Below are positions 1 to 10,427 of a stretch of DNA of 64,000 nucleotides, one piece after another. Position 1 is the first letter of the stretch. Every line of letters begins with the position of its first letter. The position numbers and the translations under genes are program-made. Origin of the DNA: an uncultured Alphaproteobacteria bacterium (lineage in GTDB: Bacteria > Pseudomonadota > Alphaproteobacteria > Rhodobacterales > Rhodobacteraceae); contig CACBBC010000008.1 in NCBI GenBank assembly GCA_902537415.1, positions 1 through 64,000 on the forward strand, in the 5' to 3' direction. Below the pieces are notes generated by a model that saw only the letters and a list, made by a program, of their open reading frames with translations, did not search any database and was not told where the DNA came from.

Positions 1-1862
1 AGACTGTATTTAGTTTGTTAACTGAAAAATATTTGGATAACGCATATTCTCCAAAATTAGTTGCACCGCAGTGCGGATTGAAGGAAGAGCAAATATTAAG
101 GTTGGCCGATGATATAGCTTTAACTGCGTTTAACAAGTCAATATATATTGATCAAAGTTGGGTGGACTTTAGAGGGGAAAAAAGGTCGGGGTTCACCGGC
201 AGGCCGGTTAGTTTCCATGCGATGAGAGGTATTTCAGCGCACTCCAATGGATTTCAAACCTGCCGAGCTATACACTTGCTTCAAATTTTAATTGGTAGCG
301 TTGATGTTCCAGGTGGATTTCGGTATAAACCGCCTTATCCTAAGCCGTTTGATGCGCACCCTAGACCACATTTTAAATTTAGTCCTGATAGTGAATTAGA
401 TGGACCTCATCTTGGATATATAAGTGGACCCGAAGACTTAGCTTATACAGAGGATGGCAAGCCAGCAAGAATTGATAAAGGTTTTACATGGGAAAACCCT
501 ATGTCTTCACATGGATTAATGCATACTGTAATATCTAACTGTCACAGTGGAGATCCTTATAAAATAGATACATTATTTCTCTACATGGCGAATATGGCAT
601 GGAATTCCTCTATGAATACCGAGGAAACAATCAAGAAATTAACAGAACAAGACCCTGAAACAGGCGGATATAGAATCCCTAGGATAATTTACTCCGATAG
701 CTATTACTCGGAGACTGTTGCCTATGCTGATCTTATTTTGCCGGATACGACATATTTAGAAAGATATGATTGTATATCGTTATTGGATCGGCCTATAGGT
801 GAGCCCGATCAAGTTAGCGATGCAATACGCTGGCCAGTTGTTAAGCCAGATAGAGATGTAAGAAGTTTTCAAGATGTTTTGCTGCAACTTGGTGTAATGC
901 TGGAGCTACCAGGAATGGTAGACAGCGACAAGCGGCCATTATATGAGGATTACGCCGATTACATGCAGAGGCATCAGAGACGCCCGGGCATTGGGCCCTT
1001 AGCAGGATTTAGAGGTGAGACTAATACAGATTGTGGCCGAGGAGACATTAGCTTAAATCAAATTGACAATTATATAAAAAATGGAGGTTTTTGGAGTGAA
1101 AAAATCCCCGACGAAGCCCAATATTATAAACCATGGAATAAAGCATATCAAAAGTGGGCTGTTGAAATGGGTTTCTACGATAAAGAAGAGCCTTTTGTCT
1201 TTCAAATCTATTTAGAACCACTAGCAAAGTTGCAAAATTACCAGCAATTGCCAGATAATTTGAAACCTCAGAAGCATTTGTTTAAAAGAATTGACGAAAA
1301 AATGGATCCATTACCAATTTGGTGGTCAAATCATGATCCAAAAAAAGTCAAACAATATCCAATACATGCAATTACACAGAGACCCGCAGCGATGTATCAT
1401 AGTTGGGGCAGTCAGAATGTTTGGTTGAGACAAATTCATGGTTCTAACAAATTATTTGTGTCTAAAGGTATTTGGAAAGAAAAGAATTTCAAAGATGGAG
1501 ACTGGGCAAGATTGACGTCGGAAAATTCATCAATAGTTGTTCCGGTTGCGCTTATGAAGAGCCAGAATGAAGATACGGTATGGACATGGAACGCAATTGG
1601 CAAAAGAAAAGGATCTTGGGCTCTAGATGAAAATGTGGAGGAGGCTAATGAAGGTTTTATAATAAATCACCTCATTTCTGATCTCTTGCCTAAGAATGAT
1701 AGCGGCTACAGATATAGTAATTCTGATCCTATTACTGGACAAGCTGCATGGTATGACCTATTGGTTAACATTGAGAAGGTGGACAACCCCAGTAAGGTAT
1801 CTCTCCCGCAGTTTCCAGTATTGAGCTCTCCTGTAAATGTTGGGGTAGATAAAAAGAAATGA
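1..1862 (+). CDS. soeA: Molybdopterin oxidoreductase catalytic subunit, SoeA/DMSO-reductase family (5' truncated by window edge)
   Basis: ORF open from near position 1; C-terminal part of a molybdopterin oxidoreductase (e.g. 'YSDSYYSETVAYADLILPDTTYLERYD'); followed by a four-cluster ferredoxin subunit and a DmsC-like membrane subunit. The N-terminal Fe-S region is outside the window. Confidence 0.75.
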   Translation, partial: TVFSLLTEKYLDNAYSPKLVAPQCGLKEEQILRLADDIALTAFNKSIYIDQSWVDFRGEKRSGFTGRPVSFHAMRGISAHSNGFQTCRAIHLLQILIGSVDVPGGFRYKPPYPKPFDAHPRPHFKFSPDSELDGPHLGYISGPEDLAYTEDGKPARIDKGFTWENPMSSHGLMHTVISNCHSGDPYKIDTLFLYMANMAWNSSMNTEETIKKLTEQDPETGGYRIPRIIYSDSYYSETVAYADLILPDTTYLERYDCISLLDRPIGEPDQVSDAIRWPVVKPDRDVRSFQDVLLQLGVMLELPGMVDSDKRPLYEDYADYMQRHQRRPGIGPLAGFRGETNTDCGRGDISLNQIDNYIKNGGFWSEKIPDEAQYYKPWNKAYQKWAVEMGFYDKEEPFVFQIYLEPLAKLQNYQQLPDNLKPQKHLFKRIDEKMDPLPIWWSNHDPKKVKQYPIHAITQRPAAMYHSWGSQNVWLRQIHGSNKLFVSKGIWKEKNFKDGDWARLTSENSSIVVPVALMKSQNEDTVWTWNAIGKRKGSWALDENVEEANEGFIINHLISDLLPKNDSGYRYSNSDPITGQAAWYDLLVNIEKVDNPSKVSLPQFPVLSSPVNVGVDKKK

Positions 1863-1869
1863 GTAAGAA

Positions 1870-2613
1870 TTGACAAAATTACCTAAATGCGAAGATAAAA
1901 AATTAGGGCTTCTAATTGATCTTGACACTTGTGTTGGATGTCACGGATGTGTAGTGAGTTGTAAAGAGTGGAATTCATCAGGAGGCGAAAAGCAGTTAAG
2001 TGATATCAACTCTCATCAGAAGGATCCAGTTGGTACTTTTTTAAATCGAGTTCATTCATATGAGAGAGAAAACAGCTGTACGAATGAAGCTGAGACGTTT
2101 TACTTTCCAAGATCTTGCCTGCATTGTGAAGATGCACCTTGTGTGACTGTTTGCCCGACAGGAGCAAGTTACAAAAGAGAAGAAGATGGGATAGTTCTTG
2201 TTAATGAAGATGATTGCATGGGCTGTGGGCTTTGTGCTTGGGCGTGTCCCTATGGAGCTCGAGAGCTAGATTTAGTAAGCGGTGTGATGAAAAAGTGTAC
2301 TTTATGTGTTGATAGAATTTATAGTGAAGAGCTTCCACCAGAGGACAGAGTGCCTGTGTGTGTTAAGAGTTGTCCCACTGGCGCAAGAGCATTTGGTGAT
2401 TTCAATGACCCTAATTCAGATGTTTCAAAGAAGGTCAGAGAGCGAGGTGGAGTTGATCTTATGCCTGAAATGCAAACAAAACCAGTTAATAAATATCTAC
2501 TTCCTAGAATAAAGTCTAAGGATTCTGTCAGCTCTGTTGGGTCAGTTGTTGAGGAGGAAACAGATGCTACAGGGCTACTTGGTTGGGTAGATAGAGCTCT
2601 TAGTAAATTCTAA
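1870..2613 (+). CDS. soeB: 4Fe-4S ferredoxin electron-transfer subunit (SoeB/DmsB-like)
   Basis: Four cysteine clusters: CVGCHGCVVSC, CLHCEDAPCVTVCP, CMGCGLCAWACP, CTLCVDR...CVKSCP; TTG start 8 nt after the upstream stop. Confidence 0.8.
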   Translation: MTKLPKCEDKKLGLLIDLDTCVGCHGCVVSCKEWNSSGGEKQLSDINSHQKDPVGTFLNRVHSYERENSCTNEAETFYFPRSCLHCEDAPCVTVCPTGASYKREEDGIVLVNEDDCMGCGLCAWACPYGARELDLVSGVMKKCTLCVDRIYSEELPPEDRVPVCVKSCPTGARAFGDFNDPNSDVSKKVRERGGVDLMPEMQTKPVNKYLLPRIKSKDSVSSVGSVVEEETDATGLLGWVDRALSKF

Positions 2614-3485
2614 TGCATCCTGCTCCATCAATAATCCTTTTCACTGTTCTTTCTGGTTTCGGTTTTGGGCTGATTTCAATTGTTGGACTGCTACAATTTT
2701 TGAGTCAGATCAGCACGGTTAATATTGTGATTTTTTCTGCAATTGGTCTTTTTTTTTCAATTATTGGATTGATTTCCTCTTTTTTTCATCTTGCAAACAA
2801 AAAAAATGCAATCAAATCCATGTCTCAATGGCAAACTAGCTGGCTAAGTCGAGAGGCAATTTCCTCGATCTTCTGCCTATCGATTGTTGTAGGAAACATT
2901 GGTTGGGTTATTGTACAAAATCGATATATCAACGAGGTTGGCATTATATTATTTCTTCTATCTTTATTTACTATTTTTACTACTTCCATGATTTATGCAC
3001 AGTTAAAAACCGTTCCATCTTGGAATAATATGTTAACGCCTGCTCTTTTTATTTTTACAGCATTGGCAGGTGGCTCAATTCTGTTATTGGATTACGCTAG
3101 CTTAGTTTTGCTATTGATTTTTGGAGTTCTTCAAGTCTTGTTTTGGTATATTGCTGACCAAAGTTTTATATATAGAGAAACAAGTGTTGGTACCGCTTTG
3201 GGATTTAGTAAAAATGAAGATATCAGAGCTTTTGATGTTGCTCATACTAATAGAAACTATTTGCTTAATGAGATGGTTTATAAAGTTGCTAGGAAACATG
3301 CGATAAAAATAAGATATATCTCTTTCTTTGCGGCATTTGTTTTGCCAATGTCATTAATTTTAATGTTTCCTGGTAACTTTAGTGTAAGCGTTTTAGTGAT
3401 AGGCATTCATTTTGTAGGAATTTATTTTTCAAGATGGTTATTTTTTGCTGAGGCTAAACATTCGGTTAGTTTCTATTACAATTAA
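2613..3485 (+). CDS. soeC: DmsC/SoeC-like membrane anchor subunit
   Basis: Hydrophobic multi-TM protein overlapping the upstream stop; position in a molybdoenzyme operon. Confidence 0.7.
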   Translation: MHPAPSIILFTVLSGFGFGLISIVGLLQFLSQISTVNIVIFSAIGLFFSIIGLISSFFHLANKKNAIKSMSQWQTSWLSREAISSIFCLSIVVGNIGWVIVQNRYINEVGIILFLLSLFTIFTTSMIYAQLKTVPSWNNMLTPALFIFTALAGGSILLLDYASLVLLLIFGVLQVLFWYIADQSFIYRETSVGTALGFSKNEDIRAFDVAHTNRNYLLNEMVYKVARKHAIKIRYISFFAAFVLPMSLILMFPGNFSVSVLVIGIHFVGIYFSRWLFFAEAKHSVSFYYN

Positions 3486-3632
3486 ATACTGATCGAGTAT
3501 GAGGTATGCTTTATTAATGTTTGTTCAGATAAACTAACTTCATTTACTTAATAAAAAAGTTACTTTAAATAAAATTTAACCCTATAACATATTAAGTTGT
3601 CTAGAATAGATAGTAAGAAGGTTGCTTAAATA

Positions 3633-5012
3633 ATGGAAAATGATCAAAAATATCTAACAGAAAATAGAGAAAAATTTAATAATGATTTGTTAGATTTTAT
3701 ATCTATACCTTCGATTGCTGCTCTGCCAGAACATTCTAAAGACGTTCAAAGAGCTGCGGCCTGGTTAAAAGAGCGAATGTTAAAAGCTGGCATAGAGAAT
3801 GTGGAGCTAATGAATACTGGTGGGCAACCTGCAGTTTATGGTGATTGGTTGCATGCCGGAAGTGATAAACCTACGGTACTTATATATGGTCATTATGATG
3901 TTCAACCTGTAGATCCGCTTGAATTGTGGGATATTGATCCCTTCAAACCGATTATTAAAGATAACAAAATTTTTGGGAGAGGAGCTTCTGATGATAAGGG
4001 CTCTATGTTCATACCTATCGTTGTGTTTGAGTCAATATTTAAAACGTCGGAGACCTTTCCGTTCAACATCAAATTCATTTTTGAAGGGGAAGAAGAAGTG
4101 GCCTCACCAAACATGCCTGAATTTGTTTCCAAAAATGTCGACAAACTGACCTGTGACATGATTTTTTCAGCTGATGGTGGCCAGTTTTCTGAAGATGAGT
4201 GTGAATTAGCAGTAGCTTATAAAGGTATTTTAGGTTTCGATATTGAGGTAACTGGTCCAGATACCGACAAGCATTCGGGAATATATGGTGCGGCGATTGC
4301 AAACCCTGTAATGGCATTATCACAATTGATCGCTTCCATGAAGAATGATAACGGAGAGATTGCTGTTGAAGGTTTTTATGATGAAGTTATTCCTCTTACT
4401 TCTAAAGACAAAGAGGAGATATCAAGAGTTCCTTTTGATGAGAAAAAATTTGTAGAACAGACAGGCGCCATTTGTTTAGATGGTGAAATTGGCTATACAC
4501 CATTAGAGAGAGTAAGCGCACGCCCTACTATTGATTTAAATGGTATTTCGGGTGGTTATCAAGGAGCAGGTACTAAAACGGTTCTACCTTCGAAAGCCTT
4601 TGCAAAAATAACTTGTCGTTTAGTGGCAGATCAAAAACCAAAAGAGATACTTAAAAAAATTGAAAAACATGTTGAAAAACATCTGCCATCGGGAGTCACT
4701 GGTAAGATTATACCGCTTCAAGATGAAGGCGATCCCTTATTAATCCCCAGTGACTTGAATTCAATGAAATTGGCAAAAGAGGTGCTTAAACAGATTTATG
4801 GAAAAGATCCATATATTATAAGAGCTGGAGGCTCAATTCCCATTCTTTCTGCTTTTTACCGATTTTTAGGCGTCTATACAACAACCTTTTCTTTTCAACT
4901 TAATGACGAAAACTGGCATGCGCCTAATGAATTTTTCCGATTATCTAGTTTTTATAAAGGGCAGGAAGCATATCGGCAATTATTTCATAAGATTGGGAGT
5001 CTTAGTTCCTAA
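3633..5012 (+). CDS. M20 family metallopeptidase / dipeptidase
   Basis: M20 motifs 'VLIYGHYDVQPVDP', 'GRGASDDKGS', 'FIFEGEEEVAS'. Confidence 0.85.
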   Translation: MENDQKYLTENREKFNNDLLDFISIPSIAALPEHSKDVQRAAAWLKERMLKAGIENVELMNTGGQPAVYGDWLHAGSDKPTVLIYGHYDVQPVDPLELWDIDPFKPIIKDNKIFGRGASDDKGSMFIPIVVFESIFKTSETFPFNIKFIFEGEEEVASPNMPEFVSKNVDKLTCDMIFSADGGQFSEDECELAVAYKGILGFDIEVTGPDTDKHSGIYGAAIANPVMALSQLIASMKNDNGEIAVEGFYDEVIPLTSKDKEEISRVPFDEKKFVEQTGAICLDGEIGYTPLERVSARPTIDLNGISGGYQGAGTKTVLPSKAFAKITCRLVADQKPKEILKKIEKHVEKHLPSGVTGKIIPLQDEGDPLLIPSDLNSMKLAKEVLKQIYGKDPYIIRAGGSIPILSAFYRFLGVYTTTFSFQLNDENWHAPNEFFRLSSFYKGQEAYRQLFHKIGSLSS

Positions 5013-5776
5013 TGCTTATGAAGCTTAAATGTATCTCATACACCATCTTTTTCGTAGTTTATGTTTTTGTAACCATACCCTTATTTGCTCAAGATAAAAA
5101 AAACAATAGCTTTTCAGAAAATGAGATGGCAACAATAAAAAAGTTAGCACTGGAAGCATTGCTCGAAAATCCTGAAATACTGCGAGAGGCTTCTAGAATT
5201 CTTCAAGCTAGGGAAGAGCAGCAAAGAAATGATAATGTCTCAAATCTTATCAGAGAATATAGTTCAGAACTGACTGACACTGAAGATACAGTTGTTATTG
5301 GTAATCCAACCGGAGATATTACGATTGTTGAATTCTTTGATTATAACTGTCCCTATTGCAAAACGGCCGCAAAAGATCTTCAAAATTTAATTAAAGCTGA
5401 TGAGAACATAAAATTTATTCCACGCGAGTGGCCTATTTTAAACAATAATAGTGTTATTGCTGCAAAAGCGGCTTTAGCATCAATTGCACAAGGCAAGTAC
5501 AAAGAATATCATTGGCGGCTTATGAAGGAAGGTAGTCTAACTGAGACTAAAATTTTTGAAATAGCAAAAAATTTAGAGATTGATATCGCTAGCTTGAAAA
5601 AAGATATGGAAAGTGAATTCGTAATAAACCATATAGCAAAATCTACCGCACTAGCGAGACGAATAGGCTTTTCTGGTACACCGCTATTTATTATCGAGGG
5701 TAAATTTTTCCCGGGCTTTGTGCCTTTAGAGGAGCTTGAACTAATTATTTCTGATATCAGAGAAAGTAGAATGTAA
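5012..5776 (+). CDS. DsbA family thiol:disulfide oxidoreductase (exported)
   Basis: N-terminal signal-like segment; thioredoxin-fold CPYC motif 'FFDYNCPYCKTAAKDL'; cis-Pro region 'GFSGTPLFII'. Confidence 0.8.
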   Translation: MLMKLKCISYTIFFVVYVFVTIPLFAQDKKNNSFSENEMATIKKLALEALLENPEILREASRILQAREEQQRNDNVSNLIREYSSELTDTEDTVVIGNPTGDITIVEFFDYNCPYCKTAAKDLQNLIKADENIKFIPREWPILNNNSVIAAKAALASIAQGKYKEYHWRLMKEGSLTETKIFEIAKNLEIDIASLKKDMESEFVINHIAKSTALARRIGFSGTPLFIIEGKFFPGFVPLEELELIISDIRESRM

Positions 5777-5807
5777 GCGATTAAATCGCATACACATTTA
5801 TAATTTT

Positions 5808-7229
5808 TCAAATGCCTAACGTTGAATAGGTGCTAGCTACTCTACTTATCGAAACCATCATAGCAGCAGTGCGCAGGTCAGGAATATCTGTATCTGAGTT
5901 CCAACGAGCACTTATTACATCATACGTAGTTCGCATAGTATCTTCTAGTCCTGATCTTACTAAATCAAGCTCTGAATCGCCTTTAACAATCTCTTTTTTA
6001 AACTCGTCAGAAAACTTTTCCTTAGTCATAGACTCAATTCCACTGATTAAAGAAGACAGTTGGTTTTCTTGCGCACGTCTTTGTAGTCTACCAAATCTTA
6101 TTCTGCTTAAATTTTTGATCCATTCGAAGTAGCTAACTGTAACTCCTCCAGCATTAGCATATAAATCTGGAATAATGATTTTACTATTTTTATTTAATAT
6201 CTTATCAGCATTGGACGATATTGGTCCGTTTGCTGCTTCGATGATTAGAGGAGCCTTAATTCTTGCAGCATTTTCTTCAGTTATTACCAACTCCATTGCT
6301 GCGGGAATCAAAATATCGGCATCAGCTTCCAGAAGCTCTGGCCCTTTATCGGTAAACCCCGGATAGCCTTTTATTGAGCCATTTTTTTTTATATGGTCTC
6401 GTAATTTCTGGATATCGATCCCTTGTTCATTTATTATAGCCCCATCCCGTTCCAAAACATGAGTTATTTTTGCACCATCCTCTTTCGATAAAAATAGTGC
6501 AGCATGATAACCAACATTACCGAGACCCTGTATTATTACTCGCTTTCCACTTAACCCTGGTGAGAGCCCAGTTTTTTCTAAATCAATTTTACAGTCAAAG
6601 AATGCGTTTAGTGCGTATTTTACACCACGCCCCGTAGCTTCAGTTCTGCCAGCAATCCCTCCCTTGCTTACAGGTTTTCCAGTAACGCAGGCCCATGCAT
6701 TTAAATCCGTGGGGTTCAATCTCCTATATTCGTCTGCCATCCAGGCCATTTCTCGTTCCCCAGTTCCCACATCAGGTGCTGGTACATTCTGTGATGGATG
6801 AATTAAATCTCTTTTAGCCAGTTCTTGAGTAAACCGTCGGGTAATTTTTTCTAGTTCTTCCGCACTCCATTCTTTCGGGTCAATGATTAGACCTCCTTTT
6901 GATCCCCCGAAAGGTACCTCAACAAGCGAACACTTATAAGTCATAAGAGCTGCTAAAGCCTCAACTTCTTCTTGATTTACATCTAAATCGTACCTTATGC
7001 CTCCTTTAACAGGTTCAAAGTGATCGGAGTGTACTGATCTATATCCTTGAAATGTATAAACTTTATTCCTTAATCTAACGCCAAATCTTACTAAATAAGT
7101 TGAATTTGCTTGCATAATTTGTTCTGCAAGATCGTCAGTTAAAGCGCTCTCTGATTTATTACTGTTTAAAAATTTTATAGCTTGCTTGAAATTGATTTCA
7201 ATCGACTCTAAAAATTCTTTTCCTGCCAT
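5808..7229 (-). CDS. Glu/Leu/Phe/Val dehydrogenase (glutamate dehydrogenase)
   Basis: Signature 'LMTYKCSLVEVPFGGSKGGL', 'PAPDVGTGEREMAWMADEY', Rossmann 'IQGLGNVGYHAA'. Confidence 0.85.
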   Translation of the reverse strand: MAGKEFLESIEINFKQAIKFLNSNKSESALTDDLAEQIMQANSTYLVRFGVRLRNKVYTFQGYRSVHSDHFEPVKGGIRYDLDVNQEEVEALAALMTYKCSLVEVPFGGSKGGLIIDPKEWSAEELEKITRRFTQELAKRDLIHPSQNVPAPDVGTGEREMAWMADEYRRLNPTDLNAWACVTGKPVSKGGIAGRTEATGRGVKYALNAFFDCKIDLEKTGLSPGLSGKRVIIQGLGNVGYHAALFLSKEDGAKITHVLERDGAIINEQGIDIQKLRDHIKKNGSIKGYPGFTDKGPELLEADADILIPAAMELVITEENAARIKAPLIIEAANGPISSNADKILNKNSKIIIPDLYANAGGVTVSYFEWIKNLSRIRFGRLQRRAQENQLSSLISGIESMTKEKFSDEFKKEIVKGDSELDLVRSGLEDTMRTTYDVISARWNSDTDIPDLRTAAMMVSISRVASTYSTLGI

Positions 7230-7342
7230 TTCAATTCCCCCTACGTAAAGAATAACATGTTTACTTTATTACTTAAAGCTATTAGAGGTTCTTTGTCTAT
7301 TTGAGAAAAGATTAATGAGAATATTGCAAATTTTAGAAGACT

Positions 7343-8215
7343 ATGACAGATAAGAGTTTTGGTATTCTTTTAGCTGTTACCGCAGGAATACTTTGGTCCA
7401 CTATAGGATTAAGTATCAAGAGCATTGAGCAGGCCAATGCGTTTGAAATATTATTTTTTCGTTCAATTTTTATTTCAATTTTTGTTGGGTTTTTGCTCCA
7501 TTTTTTTTTCAGGTTTAACTTTTTTCTTCTTTTAAGAAACTGGGTGTCTTACTTGTCTGGTGGTACTGCACTATTTTTTGCATATATAGGAGGAATTTAC
7601 GCTTTATTAACTACATCAGCAGCAAATGCTCTCCTATTATTTGCTTGTGCCCCAATATTTACAGCTATTTTGTCACCAATATTTCTAAAAGAAACAGTAT
7701 CAATCAAAACATTACTGTCCATTGCCGTTGCTTTTACGGGCGTCTTTATAATGATTTGGGGTGATTTTGGTGGTGGTGATTGGAAAGGAAACTTATCCGC
7801 TATTATTTCAGCCATGGGCTTTTCTTTTTTTACTATCAATCTAAGACTAAACAAACATATGCAAATGTTGCCATCTGTTTTCGCTTCTGGGATCATCGCA
7901 TTCTCTGTTGCTTTCTTAATTATATTGTTTTCAAATTATAGTTTTCAGCTTATCAGCAAAGACTTCTTCATTATTTTCATTTTAGGTGTCTTTCAGGTAG
8001 GTGGTGGCCTTGTTTTATATACTCTAGGCTCAAAATTTGTGCCTGCAACGCAACTAACCATACTAATGCTTGGAGAAGTATTTTTGGGACCGGTTTGGGT
8101 ATGGATCTTTATTGGGGAAGAGGTTTTACTCAATACCATTCTGGGAGGATCTTTAATTTGCTTTGCTGTAGTATTTAATGCATTGTATTCTAACACCGAC
8201 AAATTAATAAAATAA
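7343..8215 (+). CDS. EamA/DMT family transporter
   Basis: About 10 TM segments; EamA-type repeat 'GILWSTIGLSIK...FFRSIF' and 'LTILMLGEVFLGPVWVWIFIGE'. Confidence 0.75.
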   Translation: MTDKSFGILLAVTAGILWSTIGLSIKSIEQANAFEILFFRSIFISIFVGFLLHFFFRFNFFLLLRNWVSYLSGGTALFFAYIGGIYALLTTSAANALLLFACAPIFTAILSPIFLKETVSIKTLLSIAVAFTGVFIMIWGDFGGGDWKGNLSAIISAMGFSFFTINLRLNKHMQMLPSVFASGIIAFSVAFLIILFSNYSFQLISKDFFIIFILGVFQVGGGLVLYTLGSKFVPATQLTILMLGEVFLGPVWVWIFIGEEVLLNTILGGSLICFAVVFNALYSNTDKLIK

Positions 8216-8250
8216 TAATTTAAAGCGATTTTGTAGTACGGAGTTTTATT

Positions 8251-9882
8251 ATGAAAGAAAGAGGTGTTTTTGCAGAGAAATCCAACTGGAATATTTTGAA
8301 GTTGTTAAAGATCAGAGCGTCTGAATATGGGGACAAAGAATTCATTAGATTTGACTCCGGCACTTCTCTTTCGTTTAAATTGCTTGACGCGCAGTCAGAC
8401 AAATTTGCTTATAAACTTTTAGATATCGGACTTAAAGAAGATGAAAATGTCTTTTGTTTTCTTAAAAATAGTCCAGAATTTCTTATTTCTTTATTTGCTG
8501 TAATGAAAATTGGAGCTATTTTTGTTCCGATAAATACAGAATTAAGAGGGCAATTCTTAGAGCACCAGTTTCTTAATTGCGATCCAAAAATATCTATAAT
8601 AGACAATACTTTATTAGAGGTTTTCAAAGATATAAAGTCACAAAAAAACCAATTGAAGGGTACTATAGTAACTAAGTCTTTTGATAAAAAATCATTGCCA
8701 ACGGCTCTTCATGCCGAAGAGATTTTAAACTTTCAATCGTGCTTAGATAATATCATTAATGATAGCGAAATAAGTTTACTGGAAACTGCTTCAATTCATA
8801 AAATTTGTGCGATAATGTATACGTCTGGAACCACTGGTCCGTCTAAAGGAGTCTTGTTGCCTCATGGACACTTCTTTTCTTACGCAATTATAAGTGCTGA
8901 GGTTGCTGAGTTTTCTGATATAGACACACAGTATATCTGCATGCCGTTATTCCATATTAACGCACTAAGTATTCAGTGCTTCGCAGCTCTATATGCGGGC
9001 ATGAGTGTTTATTGCGTAGAAAGATTTAGTCCCAATCGATGGTTAAGTGACGTTCAAATCTCAAAAGCAACAACGACACATCTACTTGGTGTCATGCCTG
9101 AGTTTGTTTATAGCACGGAGGAGAGCAAGGAAGATAAAAATCATTCATTAAGATTAGTTAGTGCCGTTCCTATCGGTGAATGGGGAAAAGATTTTGAAAA
9201 ACGTTTTAATATTAAGTTTTTGCAAGGTTTCGGGATGACTGAGAGCGGCATGAGTTTTTGGGCTTCACTTAATGAAGAGACTTGTGTTCCAGGGCGTGCT
9301 GGTTACCCAGTAAATGAATTATATGAAGTCAGAATTGCTAATCCTGAGAATGATGAAACTCTGCCTGTAAATAAAGTTGGAGAATTACTAATTAGGCCTA
9401 AACACCCAGGAATTTTTTCAGCGGGTTACTATAAAATGCCAGAGAAAACTGTCGAGGCTTGGCGAAATTTATGGTTTCATACAGGCGATGCATGCCATTT
9501 TGATGAAAAGGGAAGGATGCATTATTTTGATAGGATAAAGGACTGCATTAGGCGTAGAGGTGAGAACATTTCTGCTTTTGAGTTGGAACAAGTTATTAAT
9601 TCATACCCGCAAGTAGATGAAAGTGCAGCAATAGGGGTAAAAACAGAAAAATCAGGCGGTGAAGATGAAGTCCTCGTTTGTATTGTTAAAAATAAAGAAG
9701 ACAAAATAGATAACAATCAATTTCTGCTATTTTGTCAAGAAAAGTTACCTCGGTTTGCTGTTCCAAAGTATATCAGGTTTGTAGATAGTATCAGAAAAAC
9801 TGGGTCTGGGAAGTTAAGTAAGGTAGATGTCAGAAAGGAAGGCCTAACAGATGACGTTATAATGCTGACTCCTGATCGTTAA
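8251..9882 (+). CDS. AMP-dependent acyl-CoA synthetase (CaiC-like carnitine/butyrobetaine CoA ligase candidate)
   Basis: AMP-binding motif 'YTSGTTGPSKGV', 'GFGMTES', 'WFHTGDACHFDEKGRMHYFDRIKDCIRRRGENIS', C-terminal 'KTGSGKLSK'. Substrate inferred from neighbours. Confidence 0.75.
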   Translation: MKERGVFAEKSNWNILKLLKIRASEYGDKEFIRFDSGTSLSFKLLDAQSDKFAYKLLDIGLKEDENVFCFLKNSPEFLISLFAVMKIGAIFVPINTELRGQFLEHQFLNCDPKISIIDNTLLEVFKDIKSQKNQLKGTIVTKSFDKKSLPTALHAEEILNFQSCLDNIINDSEISLLETASIHKICAIMYTSGTTGPSKGVLLPHGHFFSYAIISAEVAEFSDIDTQYICMPLFHINALSIQCFAALYAGMSVYCVERFSPNRWLSDVQISKATTTHLLGVMPEFVYSTEESKEDKNHSLRLVSAVPIGEWGKDFEKRFNIKFLQGFGMTESGMSFWASLNEETCVPGRAGYPVNELYEVRIANPENDETLPVNKVGELLIRPKHPGIFSAGYYKMPEKTVEAWRNLWFHTGDACHFDEKGRMHYFDRIKDCIRRRGENISAFELEQVINSYPQVDESAAIGVKTEKSGGEDEVLVCIVKNKEDKIDNNQFLLFCQEKLPRFAVPKYIRFVDSIRKTGSGKLSKVDVRKEGLTDDVIMLTPDR

Positions 9883-9912
9883 GTGTAAATTAGGCTTAAA
9901 AGACAAAGAAAA

Positions 9913-10188
9913 TCAAAGCAGTGTTTCTGTCTTAGATTTATTTTCATGAGCTTTGTATTGGTCATTTTGTAAAGCGTTTTCGCTTAAAATTACGGCTTTT
10001 TTTATCGGTGACCCCTCAATACTCACGCGAAAATGCTTTATCTCATTTACAAAGATTTCCTTTTCCAAGAAGAGGGCATTGCGTTTTGTTCTTGAATATA
10101 ACCTCTGACCGACATTATAAACAGGTTTTTTACTGTAAAGCTTGGATAATATTAAGTTGAATAATGCCACTACAGCCTCCGAAAACAT
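9913..10188 (-). CDS. Hypothetical protein, 91 aa
   Basis: Stand-alone ORF on the opposite strand between the ligase and the transporter operon; no recognisable domain. Confidence 0.4.
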   Translation of the reverse strand: MFSEAVVALFNLILSKLYSKKPVYNVGQRLYSRTKRNALFLEKEIFVNEIKHFRVSIEGSPIKKAVILSENALQNDQYKAHENKSKTETLL

Positions 10189-10427
10189 TTAAGGCCTTTT
10201 TTTATAGAGGGCTAGCGACCGACCTCTTTCGATATCATACAACAAATCGGCGTTTTTTCAAGCATTTTTAAAGGACTAGTTCAATAATTTAATGAAAATC
10301 GGGCCTCAATTTTAAAGCTCGCTACAAAAAAGGTTGTTGCTATTGACAAGGGCTTAATGAAACGGGTAGCCTTACTATAAACAAATCTTGGTCTTTAACG
10401 TATGACCTAAAATGGAAGGAAAGAGAT

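Noticed and set aside
10343-10380. TTGACA followed by TACTAT/TATAA-like sequence upstream of the betaine-type SBP gene
   Set aside because: Spacing from TTGACA to TACTAT is about 24 nt, too long for a sigma70 promoter; not reported as a promoter.
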